Below, one piece after another: positions 35,378 to 46,466 of a DNA stretch of 64,000 nt. The stretch spans positions 1,324-65,323 of the forward strand of contig JYIP02000016.1 of NCBI GenBank assembly GCA_001051155.2, given 5' to 3'. The translations under genes and the position numbers were made by a program. The notes under the pieces are model-generated. The model saw only the letters and a program-made list of their open reading frames with translations. It was not told the DNA's origin and searched no databases. This stretch comes from Chrysoporthe austroafricana (Eukaryota > Ascomycota > Sordariomycetes > Diaporthales > Cryphonectriaceae). How positions within the stretch are numbered: the first letter of the stretch is position 1; every line of letters starts with the position of its first letter.

Positions 35378-36422
35378 ACATGAAAGCCAGGTAAAGGTAA
35401 AAATGGTTAAGCAGATTGGTTGTCATGGATAACGGATGCTGCATGAGATCATCAGGGTCTGCGAGGCGCCAGGAGGTTCTAGGTGATACGAAACGACGAT
35501 GTAATCGGCAATCCTTGGAACTGTAGCTATTAAACAGTGCTAGAGCAGCTCTGTGAGCGCGCTGGCGCAGCTATAAGAGTACAGCGGAGGGGATAGGTCG
35601 GCGAAGGATAAAAAGGGGTGGGGGTCAAGTTTAGTCTGGAACTCTGTAATACATCTATTGTTGTCGTAATCACCGCTTCTGCAAGTCGCCTACGCTGCTA
35701 GATATCTATGCTTGCACCCTCTTACCTTACTCGTGAACCCCAGCCCTGGTAGAGGAGACTAGATACTTCGATAGAATCTTTTGAACAATGAAAATGACAA
35801 CGGTCTTGGAGCACTCATTGGCTGCCTCCATGATCCGGAGGCATAACGGGATAATCTCTGCGGTGAGGAGAAAGTTGATAACTTGGCTGGAATCGTTATT
35901 TACGAGCGCTCTGATAACACCAAGCGAAATCAAGCGGCGTGGAAGACCGGATGCACATCAACAGCAGAGATAAAAGATAGAACCAGCAAGACGAATTCAT
36001 AGTAGCAAATGATGAATCCCTAGTCGCTACCCAACTACAATGCCATCCCGCTCGTCGCTGCATGGCACCCCCCTAGGCCCTAGACGCTACGGTCCTCCTT
36101 AACACGCACGTGGCAGAAATCCTCTCTGTGAAAGGCAGCTCTATGTCCCTCACTCTGTCGGGGGACTTCTCCGCCACCGGAGCTACTTGTCGGAGGCACG
36201 ATTACGGTATTTAAAGGACCTGCAGGATTCGAACATGCAGTGTATAAGAGGCGCGGTTCGGCTAGCTAGCTCCTATGGCCCTAGCCCCCCGTAGCCTTCC
36301 GGGCAGGGAATACTATGAACTTGAGAAAGGGAGGGGGGGACCAAGGCAGGCTGAAAAAAAAGAAAAAAAAAAGAAAACCTCCCAGGTAACAAACCGGCAG
36401 AGACAAGCCACGAGGCCGGCCG
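35378..36422. other. intergenic, no gene supported
   Basis: About 1 kb between convergent genes. It holds an A-rich/purine tract (about 36350-36378) and short open frames without motifs. A GTTCGAATCC-like word on the minus strand near 36230 resembles a tRNA T-arm but no tRNA fold could be completed. Confidence 0.6.
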
Positions 36423-37331
36423 CTAGTAATAGCCCCGGCGCGACCCCATGCAGCTCCCGTGACAGTTAGGACATGTCGTATCCAGCGAACAATAGCGCGA
36501 AAAGAGCTCCTCGAAATATCTACTATCATTAACGAAGCAGCCCCCATGACAGTCAGGACAGCGCCTGTGACAGTCAGGACAGCGCCTGTGACAGTTAGGA
36601 CAGCCTCTGTAATAGTTAGGATAGGTCGTGCCTAGTGAAAAGTAGCGCGAGAGGAGGTCCTCGAGACCACCATCGTCACGAGCAAAGGAGTCGTAGCCGG
36701 CATGCGCGCTGCGGGCCCGCCCCCTGCCACCGGCGGGCATGTCCTCTCCAGAGCGGTTGGCGTTTCCGTTAGCATAAGCATAAGCAGAACCACCAGCGGA
36801 AGTCTCCTCTCTAGGGGGGTTGTCGTTCCTACCATCGCGAGCAGAGTCATACCTGGCACTGGCGTGGTCGGTCCGCTTCGCCTTGTCGCTAGATGACGTG
36901 TTGCTGCTGCTATAAGGACGCGGCTCCCGGCGGCCAAGGTTGCAAGCAGGATCATTTGCGGAAGTGTCCTTTCCAGACGATTTGGTGTTTTTATCATCAC
37001 GAGCAGAGTCATACCCAGCACTAGCGCGGTCGCCCTGCTCCTTCTTGTCTCCAGACGACCACGTGCTGCTGTTGGCCTCGGGGAAGCGACTCGCGTATTC
37101 CAGGTCGTACTCGAGCTTCGCGGCGTCGCTGCCGCCGAGCACCTCCCAGGCGCGGTTGACCCGTTTCATAGCCTCGACGTCGCCGCCCCGGTCGGGGTGG
37201 CTAGCGATGACAGCCGCGCGCCAGGCTGCGCGGAGGGCCGCCTTATCGGTGGTGATGCCGGCGAGGCCTAGGACCCGGTAGTGGTTGACGAAGGGGGCAG
37301 GAGGCGGATCCATCTCGACGGCGGCAGGCAA
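36423..37331 (-). CDS. J-domain (DnaJ-like) protein with CPxCH repeats, 302 aa
   Basis: Single frame from ATG at 37331. Residues about 15-80 form a J domain: helix II with LRAAWRAAVIASHPDRGG (HPD motif at residues 45-47, needed to stimulate Hsp70 ATPase) and helix III MKRVNRAWEVL. A Ser/Asp/Gly-rich middle (about 90-220) carries several YDSARD words. The C-terminus has tandem 7-residue CPDCHRR units, then a duplicated module LSRY-x-SL-x-TT-[CY]PN. In the upstream copy the module's Cys and His are Tyr, whereas the last copy keeps CPNCHGSC. It is probably an Hsp70 co-chaperone, but the Cys/His tail is not the standard DnaJ zinc domain. The tail may be a repeat-slippage product. Confidence 0.88.
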   Translation of the reverse strand: MPAAVEMDPPPAPFVNHYRVLGLAGITTDKAALRAAWRAAVIASHPDRGGDVEAMKRVNRAWEVLGGSDAAKLEYDLEYASRFPEANSSTWSSGDKKEQGDRASAGYDSARDDKNTKSSGKDTSANDPACNLGRREPRPYSSSNTSSSDKAKRTDHASARYDSARDGRNDNPPREETSAGGSAYAYANGNANRSGEDMPAGGRGRARSAHAGYDSFARDDGGLEDLLSRYFSLGTTYPNYYRGCPNCHRRCPDCHRRCPDCHGGCFVNDSRYFEELFSRYCSLDTTCPNCHGSCMGSRRGYY

Positions 37332-37589
37332 CCTGACAGGAGAAGAGAAAAAAGGCTGTTCGTAAGTCAGGGTAGGGCTGGCGAGGGGGAGGGTGAGAAG
37401 GCTGTGCTCGGCTGCGTTGTGAGAAAGGCTGGGTGAGGAGCAGCCGTGGGCGTTTCCGGGCGGGATTATAAAGTAATGGCAAGCTGCATGAAAAGATGAT
37501 GTTTGCTGCAGTCATTGGAGTATGACATGTACATTGTAGGAGTGAAGGACTTGAAGAGTGAAAGGATGTGAAAGGGCATTCGGAAAGAA

Positions 37590-39002
37590 CCGAAGGGCTC
37601 GCTGGGATGCCGTGTGCACGAAATTAGACAAGTACATCATAACTATGGTTGGGGGCAGAGTCATGGACGTCGGTATTGGCGGTCCGACTTTCGGGTCTGG
37701 TCTATCATACTTGACCGACCTGTATGGTTTGGCTTGCGATAATATCGTTAGTTACGAGGTACACATTGTGTCTTTCGGAAAAGCCAATGTTCTGAGAAAA
37801 GCTCATTGTTAATGAGAATTCATCTTAACGGTAGTCTTGGCCAATGAATCCTTAGTGGAAGCCAGCACTACGTGAAATTTTGAATTGTTCTAGGGATTGA
37901 AAGGGGGTTCAAACAACTTCGGTGTGTCCAACCTTTCCTTACATCTTTCTCTTATCAAACGGTGGCATAGTTTATTTCTGAGAACAGCCTCTTCGCTCCC
38001 GAGCTCGCACAGTCAAACTTACTTATACGACTCGTTATAGGCATGGTGACCAAGTTTAACACAAAGACGTACACTATATATCAAACCTGGGGCGGGATAC
38101 AAGTCTATGCTCCTGATCAGGTACCTGCGCTTCTAGAGGCTCTTGTGGCGAAACAGGCACCTGATATCGAGCAAGGGAATAGGTGAATGAGTGTTGAGAT
38201 AGATGTCTGTCTTCTACAAAAGAGAGTGAAAATGGCTATATGGTTCTCAGCCATAAATATATAGAGCACAGAAATGCCAGGGTTGGGGTGCTGGCTGCTC
38301 CACTTTTCCACACCTCTACACGACTACCAGACGGCACCTAACAAAGATCCATATGCTAGCATGATCATCAATTTGGTCTCTACCAAAGGATCTATACTGC
38401 TCACACTCGCATATTTGAAGCCTGTGGAGCGCCCGGAAGCCTGCAAGCCCTTCTATACTCTGACGCCAGTATTCGAACAGACAATCATCATGCCGCTACA
38501 TCAGCTAATGTGGACGTGGCATACGCTGAGCTTTAGGCACGATGACACGCTGTATAAGGAGTTGGCGACATTGTATACCACGACCCCTGAGATCGCCACC
38601 ATCGGTGCTCTGCAGGCCGACTCGCTCATCGCTGCCGTCCAACCCATCGGCGTCAGCGCCGTCCTGGCTGGCCGCGAGAGCAAAAATTCCACCGGGAATG
38701 CGCTCGGCCCGGAGGCCGTCGACCAGACCTGGTGGACCACCACGGCTGGCTGGTGGAACGCCAAGGACGATGCGACGGTGTATGCCACAGTCGCGTCGTT
38801 CGCAGCCAACGTCCAGGCGGCCGCGGACCCGGCAGGCACGAGCGTCGACCACTCGTTCATGAACGATGCCAACATGGAGCAGCCGGTCATCGCGTCGTAC
38901 GGAGAGACGAATGTACGCCGATTGCAAGCAGCGCAGCGGATCTACGACCCAGATCTGGTCTTCCGAAAGCTTGTGCCTGGGGGGCAGAAGATACTACGGT
39001 GA
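37590..39002 (+). pseudogene. BBE-type FAD oxidoreductase pseudogene
   Basis: Pieces in family order are visible. VGGRVMDVGIGGPTFG and SYLTDLYGLACDN (about 37650-37760) belong to the FAD-binding PCMH domain. ELF-stop-GLKGGSNNFGV lies at 37885-37925, VTKFN and TWGGIQVY at 38041-38190, and then the long substrate/BBE part from 38349, with YGETNVRRLQAAQRIYDP and FRKLVPGG at the end. The segment before 37590 that should hold the covalent-FAD His motif is missing. The Trp of the LFWGLKGG-type motif is TAG (37891-37893), a G-to-A change, and frames shift between blocks. It is a paralogue of the intact gene at 46467-48098. Not functional. Confidence 0.85.
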
Positions 39003-39300
39003 AGACTGATTGGGTGTCACTGTCGTTTCACATATCATTCTTGACTATACATCCGTTATGATCAGACTCTTATGGTGGCCATTTTTAACCGCTATGGCTT
39101 TAGAAAGTAATGTCGACTGAATTTCATGATCGATATTCATATTTTCGTCTGTGATCACATACCGAAATATGATTTTGAAAGCTTGGGTGATCGAGGAGCG
39201 CATGTCAATTCAACTCCGACCTTTGCTCAAATGTCACCCTCAGCCCCGGAGTATTATGTGACGTGTCGCTAGCAAAACCGCCACGCATGATAGCAATTTC
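39003..39300. other. spacer between two convergent pseudogenes
   Basis: About 300 bp containing 3' flanks only; no gene or motif seen. Confidence 0.6.
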
Positions 39301-41215
39301 CTAGTCTCGAATTGTATCGTGCAATCGGAGGTTAAAACGTCTAGACAGACAAGCGAGAACAACATACAACTCTGCGTATGCAAGGCTGGTACCGTTGTCA
39401 ACATGAGAATGAAAACTGTCGATGCGCGCTCAGGGATTGGGGACTACATTAGTAATACGCACCTTATTCCTATATACATACGATTCCCGCGGCCAAAGGG
39501 CACAAAGTATCGATTCGAGTCTGGAACATCTAGCTTGAATCAAACCAACGCTCAGGGCAGAACTCGTGTGGCTCTTCGAAGATCTCATCGTCCTGAAGCA
39601 CTTCTCGAAGCGTCATACTAACTGGCGTCTGCAACATGTCAAATCGTCAAAAATATCACCTTATGCAAGACGGATCCGGTAGCGGTAACTTACACCGGCC
39701 GGAATGACCCAGTGTTTGTATCGGAGAGGCTCACTAGGCGAGACGAGTGGAAACCTTATCGTTGGCAACGACATGAGGCGTAAATTTTCCTTAATGATAG
39801 CAGACTGTGTGGTCTTAATACACCGTTAGGAAGATGGAGCCAGGGTAATAGTCTTACAAGCCATGGGAGCGACTGTAGTTGCTTCAATATCGGCCGTAAA
39901 GAAGGATCAGGCATCTTCCGCCCCAACTCTTCTTCAAGCCTCGCTTGGATGGTGTATCTGTTCCTGAGGATAAAGTAGATTGCGGTCTTCATCGTACGAG
40001 CCGTCGTTTCAGAACCAGCTGCAACTAATACAACGAACGCCTTCTTGAGCGATTCGATCAGCAGCTTTTTCTGAATGCGGCAGGTTGTCACTTGAGAGAA
40101 TCGTGGAGAAGACGTTAGATGAGTTCGTAGTCATATCCTGGCTTTTGGATCTGCTTTCAACACAATGCAATGCAAGATCGAGCATGGCCTGTAAAGTATC
40201 ATCGTGAGATTATTGTCAGATAATATCGAGCGGCGGTGCAGTCCCACCATGGGAAGAACGTCCGGGGGAACCCTCTTCAGTATCGGCATGGGCATCATCA
40301 GTACGAGTGGGAGGTTCGTTGTACTCTTTTCCCACTGTACAGCCAGCGCTTCGTTGCCAAGTGAACCCCGAGATCGTCCAGTTGTGTACCGAGCAGCAGT
40401 ATCGGTTGCAAAGGCAAGGCAGTTTGTCCGCATCTCTACATAGCCATCGCAGCGGACCTGGGCCCCAACTCTGGCGAGCAGCTTATCTGTGTGCTCATAT
40501 ACCACAGGGACTGGTGTAGCAACGTTGGGCTTGGATAGTAGCGGGCTTACGGCACCACGACGTAACTTATGTAGCTCATGTGGCACTGTACCGAAGACTG
40601 ATAGACACTTAGTGACTGTCCGACCGCATGTGTCCTGTCGATGCTTACTGCTTCCTAGAGTGCCTGTCATTAAAGCTGCCGGCGAGTATTTCCCTCTTCC
40701 CCTAATATTCAGTTCAGTATAAGCCTCTTTGTCGGTATCAGTCCGCTTACACGAGAAGGACCAGCGTATAGAGTATCCAGCCAGTTGGAATCGCAAACAT
40801 GAATCTCGTGAGGATTCACACGAACGATCGGCCTTGGTATCTTGAGTCAGTGAGGAAACGGGCAACCTTGTCTTTCACTCGTAGCATACCGTATATTTGG
40901 TGCATCCTTGCAATTTCGTCCATAAAGTTTCCGTGTGAGCGCTGAAAGAGGTCTGCGTAAGTCTCCTACCATCCCGTGGCCGCTGCGTGTTACATGGATA
41001 CCCTGAGGGTGCCGGAAGCTCGGAATATTCCAGGCATCGCGAGCTACGCGCCGTTGGGCATCACGGACCCACCCAACGGCAGGAAGAAAGGAACCCAACT
41101 GTAAAAATAAGGAGACTGTGCAATAGGTGCCTGAGGAAGACGTCGGGAACAAAGGCCTATAAGTACGGCGGGAGCAAGCCCGTCGGACCAAGGAGGAACC
41201 TGGTTCCTCGAGCAC
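39301..41215 (-). pseudogene. cytochrome P450 pseudogene (heme Cys changed to Tyr)
   Basis: Reading the minus strand from about 41215, P450 landmarks appear in order. First is a pre-domain helix (DEIARMHQIYG), then PIVRVNPHEIHV, FGTVPHELHKLRRGA, the I-helix AGSETTA near 40000-40024, K-helix E-N-L-R (ExxR kept) near 39780, and PERWF near 39545. The heme loop FGRGNRMYIGI is at about 39465-39500. The axial Cys codon is TAT (Tyr, 39474-39476), and the loop is followed by a C-terminal AYAELYVVLACL helix ending at TAG 39301. The blocks lie in several frames, only partly explained by introns. With the heme ligand lost the enzyme cannot bind heme normally. Overall layout suggests a fungal microsomal P450 of the trichothecene/isotrichodermin-oxygenase-like size class; the exact CYP family is unassigned. 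Confidence 0.85.
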
Positions 41216-42057
41216 TCCTTAGACCAACTTAACAGTTATCGTTAAATGAAGACCCCTTCCAAGCCCCCTTTCAGAGCCCTTGTAACACTGCGAGCTTCGG
41301 ATCGGGAAATTTGGCAAGTGGGTGTAGATAGATGCGATAGAAAGCAAGTATCTAGTAGTAACTGAACCACAATAAAATAGCCGAGTAATAACGATCAGAT
41401 AACATGGTGTCAGGATTGGACTACTTGTCGAGTGTTGTTTTCTTGATATGTCAGCTTGGCGGGATTAGGAGTTGTGATTTGTGAGTTGCGCTTCGACAAG
41501 GCACGCCGTGAATGATAATCTAAAGTATTTAAATGCTCACAGGTAGGCATACTAATCTAGATTAGAGGCCATTCTTCAGACCCTTGCGGCTGCAGTCAAT
41601 AGCTTTCTTTCTAGTATTGTGTTGTTAGTAGATTGTAACTATACAAATACATTACGCAGGCGGTACAGTCATCGACATGTAAAGTGCTTGGGGTGGTGCC
41701 TATTGAGAAGCGCGCCATAATTTAATTGGCTGGCGAACAGACGGGGATCGCCCGGATACGTCCCGCACTAAACTGTTGCAACCTGCAACGCTGACTGCAG
41801 GAATTCGATTGCATGCACTATGCTACCTACCTAGGTAGATATGTACTGGCATCAGTAGAAGTACAAAGAAGTATACACATCCTCCCTTCCTCCCTTTCTT
41901 GTTCCTGTGCATCAACTGAATTATCGCGCTGTGCAAGCTGATGCATACCGTGTTTCTTACAAATATACATAGCTTTCTCCGCTTCTGCCCAGTCTTCCGC
42001 CGCGTCAGACGGTTTTTTCCCTTTGACACACATCAATTCCACCGTATCTCCTCTAAA
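41216..42057. other. intergenic, with CTACCTACCTAGGTAG palindrome
   Basis: About 0.84 kb upstream of the SnoaL-like gene. It contains a near-palindromic CTACCTACCTAGGTAG at 41823-41838, a word common in ascomycete promoters and repeats, and ACTAATCTAGATTAG at about 41550. No further gene seen. Confidence 0.55.
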
Positions 42058-42507
42058 ATGTCTCCGATACGTGACACACTCGCCCAAACAGCCAACAGCT
42101 ACATAGCAGGTTACCATACCAACACTGCTGAAGGAGTCATAGCCTGCCGCACAGCAGGCTGCAAACAAGTCATCCATCCGTCCAGCGTCCCTCCGCCGTG
42201 GAACAGCCCACCTCGGACCAACGAGGAATACCAAAGCTTCGTCGTGCCTGGATTCAAGATGGTGCGGAACTTCCAGATCTGTCTCGCCAAGGGGGAGGAC
42301 ATGCTTATCGATGAGGTTTTGCGCAAAGTCCTGCTGCATCTCACGTCTACCGGCGAGACGGATTTTGGCCCTTACGCCAACGAGTATATGATAGTGCTCA
42401 AGATGACCGACGATGGAACGCAGATCAAGGAGGTCATGGAGTTCATAGACAGTGCTACCACGCGGGACATCGCTGCGAGCCTCGCGCAGCATGTCAAACC
42501 AGAGTGA
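42058..42507 (+). CDS. SnoaL/NTF2-like small protein, 149 aa
   Basis: I chose the ATG at 42058 (MSPIRDTLAQTANSYIAGY) because the NTF2-like fold starts with this helix; an upstream in-frame ATG at 41941 would add a basic leader without family character. Conserved features are a helix-hairpin with RTAGCKQVIHPSSV, then NEEYQSFVVPGFKMVRNF, KVLLHLTSTGETDFGPYANEYMIVLKMTDDG and EFIDSATTRDIAASL. This pattern is that of fungal SnoaL-like proteins, about 140-160 residues, often encoded beside oxidoreductases in biosynthetic loci. Members are cyclases, hydrolases or of unknown activity. No intron, stop or frameshift is seen, so the gene looks intact. Confidence 0.88.
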   Translation: MSPIRDTLAQTANSYIAGYHTNTAEGVIACRTAGCKQVIHPSSVPPPWNSPPRTNEEYQSFVVPGFKMVRNFQICLAKGEDMLIDEVLRKVLLHLTSTGETDFGPYANEYMIVLKMTDDGTQIKEVMEFIDSATTRDIAASLAQHVKPE

Positions 42508-43258
42508 TGACGGGGATTTAGGGCGTAGGGAGACGTCGATGGATGCCGGTTGGCGGTCATTCGGGAGATAAAATGTCCCATCTAATGCGAGACATCCTAT
42601 TTGGTAGACAATTCCGAGATCACTCTTCTATATAAATGCAGTGCCATCTTTTTCCTGTCTTCTTCTGTCAACTTACAAGGTATCGTACGTACGTAGCATG
42701 TCGATTGGGTATTTGGACGAGTGCCTTCTGGACAGGATGGAAGTGGCATACTATAGTATGTATGTATGCATAAAAGGTCGAGCGGACAGCAGACAGTCCG
42801 GCAGACACCCCAAGAACCTGAGCAAATGTATAAACTTCAACCAATCTTAGGGGTCCTGGCAATTTGGGTATCAGTTGCCAAATAAGTCACGACGTGTCCT
42901 TTTAATCTTTTTTGTTTTTAATATATATCACGTATTTCAACATCGAGTCGCGTACCCTATCGAGCGAATCAGTTTGCTAAACCATTCACTTTCGATATTT
43001 CTAGATATTTATAATGATGTTGAAGAAATCTCATCATTCGACATACCGAGTTGGTTTCTAAACTTAGCAGAGGGCAAAACAAAGTTTTTCACCCCCAAGT
43101 CGAAGTCGACTATCTCCCCTACCCCTCTCCAATAAAGCTGCTAGTCTGATCCCAGCCCCAATATCATGCTGCTAATAAGTGTTTGCCAAGCGAACTCAGT
43201 CCGCCCCTCGAAATCACTAGTCTGAAGTGATCTCAAGCGCATCGCAAACATTATACGC
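42508..43258. other. intergenic, no gene supported
   Basis: About 0.75 kb. Short open frames (for example 42875-43135 +) have no motif. The missing N-terminal half of the hydrolase at 43259 was looked for here and not found. Confidence 0.55.
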
Positions 43259-43768
43259 ATGATGAGCATCTTTATCCCATTCGCAAGTCGTACCAAGACG
43301 GCATTTCCCCGTATCCTTGCCTACGTACGCGCGGCTCGATCCGACCTACCTGCTGCCAGCAAGTTGGGCGTCGCCGGCTTCTGTTGGGGGGCAATGCAGA
43401 CCGTGCAGCTGTGTGCAGAAACAACCATCGAAGGCGGCAGCGAACCTCTGGTAGATGCCCACTTTGCCGCTCATCCATCTGGCCTGAAGACCGCCGATCT
43501 AATTCGCCACGCTCAGCGTTTCGCCGTGCCGTTTTCCCTGGCGGTCGGCAACCAGGATTTCATACTATCAAAACAGGCTGCCGCCGAACTTGAAGTCAGC
43601 CTCCGGGAGGTCTACTCAAAGGAACCGTCCCATTTCGAAACCAAGATGTATGCTGGATGTGGACATGGATTTGCAGTCCGTGCAGACCGCGAAGCGACAA
43701 CGGAGGACAAGGCGGCTAAGGAAGCTACCGATCAAGCAGCTAAGTGGTTCCAGAAGTTTCTGGGGTAA
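43259..43768 (+). pseudogene. dienelactone hydrolase family, C-terminal part only
   Basis: A 169-codon frame carries the second half of a dienelactone-hydrolase-type alpha/beta hydrolase: helix RILAYVRA, strand LGVAGFCWGA with the nucleophile Cys in G-x-C-x-G, FAAHPSG, AVGNQDF (catalytic Asp region) and AGCGHGFAVR (catalytic His), ending in AAKWFQKFL. Family members are about 240-260 residues. The N-terminal 80-90 residues are absent, and no in-frame or spliced exon was found upstream, so this is more likely a truncated gene than a real 169-residue enzyme. The retained part has no stop or frameshift, so truncation may be recent, or a first exon was overlooked. Confidence 0.7.
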
Positions 43769-44402
43769 GGCAGTGGTCGGAACTCGGTTCGGAGTCTTCG
43801 AATTTCAGGCAACCGTGAATATGCCGAAGTCAAGCCGGCAAGGTGCGGTATAGTCTCAAAGTATGATATAATTGCGTGTAGACTACTACTTCTTTTTGGC
43901 CCTTGTGCATCATGACACTCGTAGGAAGCAGCATCACTCGGTGGCCACAACATAATAGGTACAAGAGTTCTGATTCACTACCTCCCTATCTCAAAATGTT
44001 TTGGTAGCCTCTTGGTAGTGTACTCGATCAGGCTTCCTGCTACAGATTCATGCAGTTTCAGGACAGTTTCCGCGAGTATCTACTACTGTATCGCTGCTGT
44101 ATCAGAGTTAGCAATATTACTGGAATGCTCAAATAATCTAGTGCACCATTATCCATAGGCTATATCGCAATTTATTTTACAAATTGGTAGTGGTTTTCCA
44201 GCTGTAGCTTAACCTTCAAAATCATTCTTGTTTTACCAAGTATATGTTAATGTGGCCACAGAGGGAATAGCATAACCTTGGAACAAAGATACGCCTTTAT
44301 ATGAAAGTTGATGAAACAAGCGAGAACTAAATTGGTTTCTGGTTCCACTTCCCCATGTAAATCATAGAGAACCAGACTGAGATATAACCTAATTATGATA
44401 TT
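43769..44402. other. intergenic between convergent hydrolase genes
   Basis: About 0.63 kb, AT-richer than the flanks; no gene or repeat recognised. Confidence 0.6.
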
Positions 44403-45350
44403 TTAGGCCCAGTTCTCAAACCATCTGACAGCTTGGAAGAACGCCTCTTCCTTTCCGAACTTTTGCTCCGGATCTGAGATATTGCCACGAGTACCAAACC
44501 CATGAGGTGTGCCTGAGTAGAGTGTTAGCTGAAATGGCTGCGCGGTCTCTCCGAGAAGATTTTCAATCTCGAGCCTTCTTTCCGGCAGCATCAACTCATC
44601 AAACTCTAAAGGGACAAGGTCGGTTAGAACATGTACAGCTTAATCAAGCGTTGAATTAAGGAGGGGACTCACCCGCAGCGGCAATGCTGGCAGGTGCGTT
44701 GACACCAGAAACCTCGTCGTCCTTGAGCAAACTCGGATGTGCCGCAAAAACGACATCCGTGCCGCGAGCCTCGCCCCCAAAGCGAAACGCATAGCGTCCG
44801 CCGAAGCAATATCCAGTTACGGCCAGCAATTTGACACCCAAAGTATTCCGCATGTAGTCGATGGTAGTGGCAATGATCGGATCTGTCACATTCGGCGTAT
44901 GCCGTGCCAAGAACTCTGTTGAGTTGAAGGTGATGTCGTGTGGAGCGGGGTCACCTGAGAAAATATCAGGCATGACCGTCAAGAAGCCAGCGCGGGCAAA
45001 GCTGTCAGCAAGGCTAGATGGAGTCACGTCAGCTTACTAGCATGATCTGGAAATGTCCGCCACTCACAGCTTGTTTTCGTTCAGCGGAAGGCCGAAGGCA
45101 TCAGTCAGGTACAAGACTGCCTTGTCGGTTGTATGATACTTTGCATTGGTAATGTACATGGTGACTAGGACCGTTAGCATTGATTGGATGATATTACATA
45201 GTGGCTTGAGAACTTACTTCCATTGTGAACCTCTTCTTGCCCAATTGGTGCTCCTTCATGAGCAATAATGCACGATTTGCTGACAGCCGATGCACCAGGC
45301 GCTAGGGAGCTGAGACCGAGGAAAGAAAACAAAATCAATGAACAGAGCAT
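44403..45350 (-). CDS. secreted dienelactone hydrolase-like protein, 257 aa
   Basis: Four exons with consistent phases: 45350-45218, 45164-45068, 45013-44673 and 44605-44403, with introns of 53, 54 and 67 nt and GTAAGT/GTGAGT donors. The start at 45350 gives a signal peptide (MLCSLILFSFLGLSSLAPG); an ATG at 45419 would bury it. Then come SCIIAHEGAPIGQEEVHNG, MYITNAKY, AVLYLTDAFGLPLNENKL, AGFLTVMPDIFSGDP, the nucleophile elbow VTGYCFGGRYAFRFG, FAAHPSLL, and TPHGFGTRG with the catalytic His. The fold and triad fit the dienelactone hydrolase family, which opens lactones and esters. The natural substrate is unknown. It lies tail to tail with the truncated homologue at 43259, so the two may derive from an inverted duplication. 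Confidence 0.9.
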
Positions 45351-46466
45351 GATTTTTTCGAGGAAGGTGTCATTCAATGAATTTAAATCCGGTTGTGAGT
45401 CTTGGTTCAAACTTTGCATCCAATATCAATACATACATATATACTTGTACACATATGTGTACTACTGTTTGCCTCTAATCTTGGCCCAAATCTGATCCTC
45501 AACTACGATCGACAGTCTCCTTGGCTTTGGATGACTAGCATGAACTGCCAAGCGTGTAATTTCCTAGATGCTAGATGGGCTACGCAGAATTCCAAGAAAC
45601 AATTCCTCTTGGCAAAGCTGGGCAGGAACTTGGGTACTCACGGCAGTTGGTAGCCAAGCTCCTCTAGTACTCGGGCTGCGAGAGGCCAATAGCATGCCTC
45701 TCGGTCTCGCTTTCCCATATTGTGTGCCAAGCTGATAGATACGCGGCTAAATGCGACTTGCCAAGTTTATAGTACACAAGGACTTTAAGCGTGATTTACG
45801 CGAAATTCAGGTCTCCTTTCCCCTTTACTTATTTTCTATTATCTTCAGCAGTATTCGAGTATATATATCTTACATAATCATGGTTCGGAAACAATCAAGA
45901 ATATATTATTACAAATCAGATACTATTGAAATGTTTGTCGGGGATAAAAATAGGTAAGTCAAAAGAAGATAGTAGTAATATAGACGACAGTATGTTCTTC
46001 ATCCACTGTCGTGGCGGCAAAACCCTTTTGATAGAGCATGGGTTCTAGGTAGTCTGTGTACTAAGAAACTCAATAACAGACCACCCTACCCTCATATTTC
46101 TTGTCCTGATCTGATAAATAAACTCACGTAGCGCGGATACGCCGGATGTCTAGATTTCAGGGCTAAGATCGTCCGAGTAACACAGCCAGCCATCGACAGG
46201 CATCATAGTCCACATAGACAATCATGCCGTTTGTATTATCCGGATGGGTTTGCCAAGTACAGGGTAACCAAGATCATGCAGGAGAGTCGAGCATGATCAG
46301 CTATGCAAGTAAGCCCCCTAGGCTTAGCGACTGAGTATGACCTCTTGAAATCATATAATTAATGCCATTTGTTTTCCCTTAACTGATGAGTCGTACCGAT
46401 AGCTCTCAAGCTTTGACTATCATTCAACGTTGTCTTTACACAGGAGTACGTGATAAAAACGCCGAA
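45351..46466. other. intergenic between divergent genes, no gene supported
   Basis: About 1.1 kb of promoter space between the secreted hydrolase (-) and the FAD oxidoreductase (+). Short open frames have no motif. An in-frame ATG at 46386 could extend the oxidoreductase but would precede its signal peptide. Confidence 0.55.

Noticed and set aside
36215..36281. tRNA-like segment on the minus strand with a GTTCGAATCC T-loop word
   Set aside because: The span is about 67 nt, the acceptor stem has two mismatches, and no anticodon stem could be paired. Chance or a very old relic.
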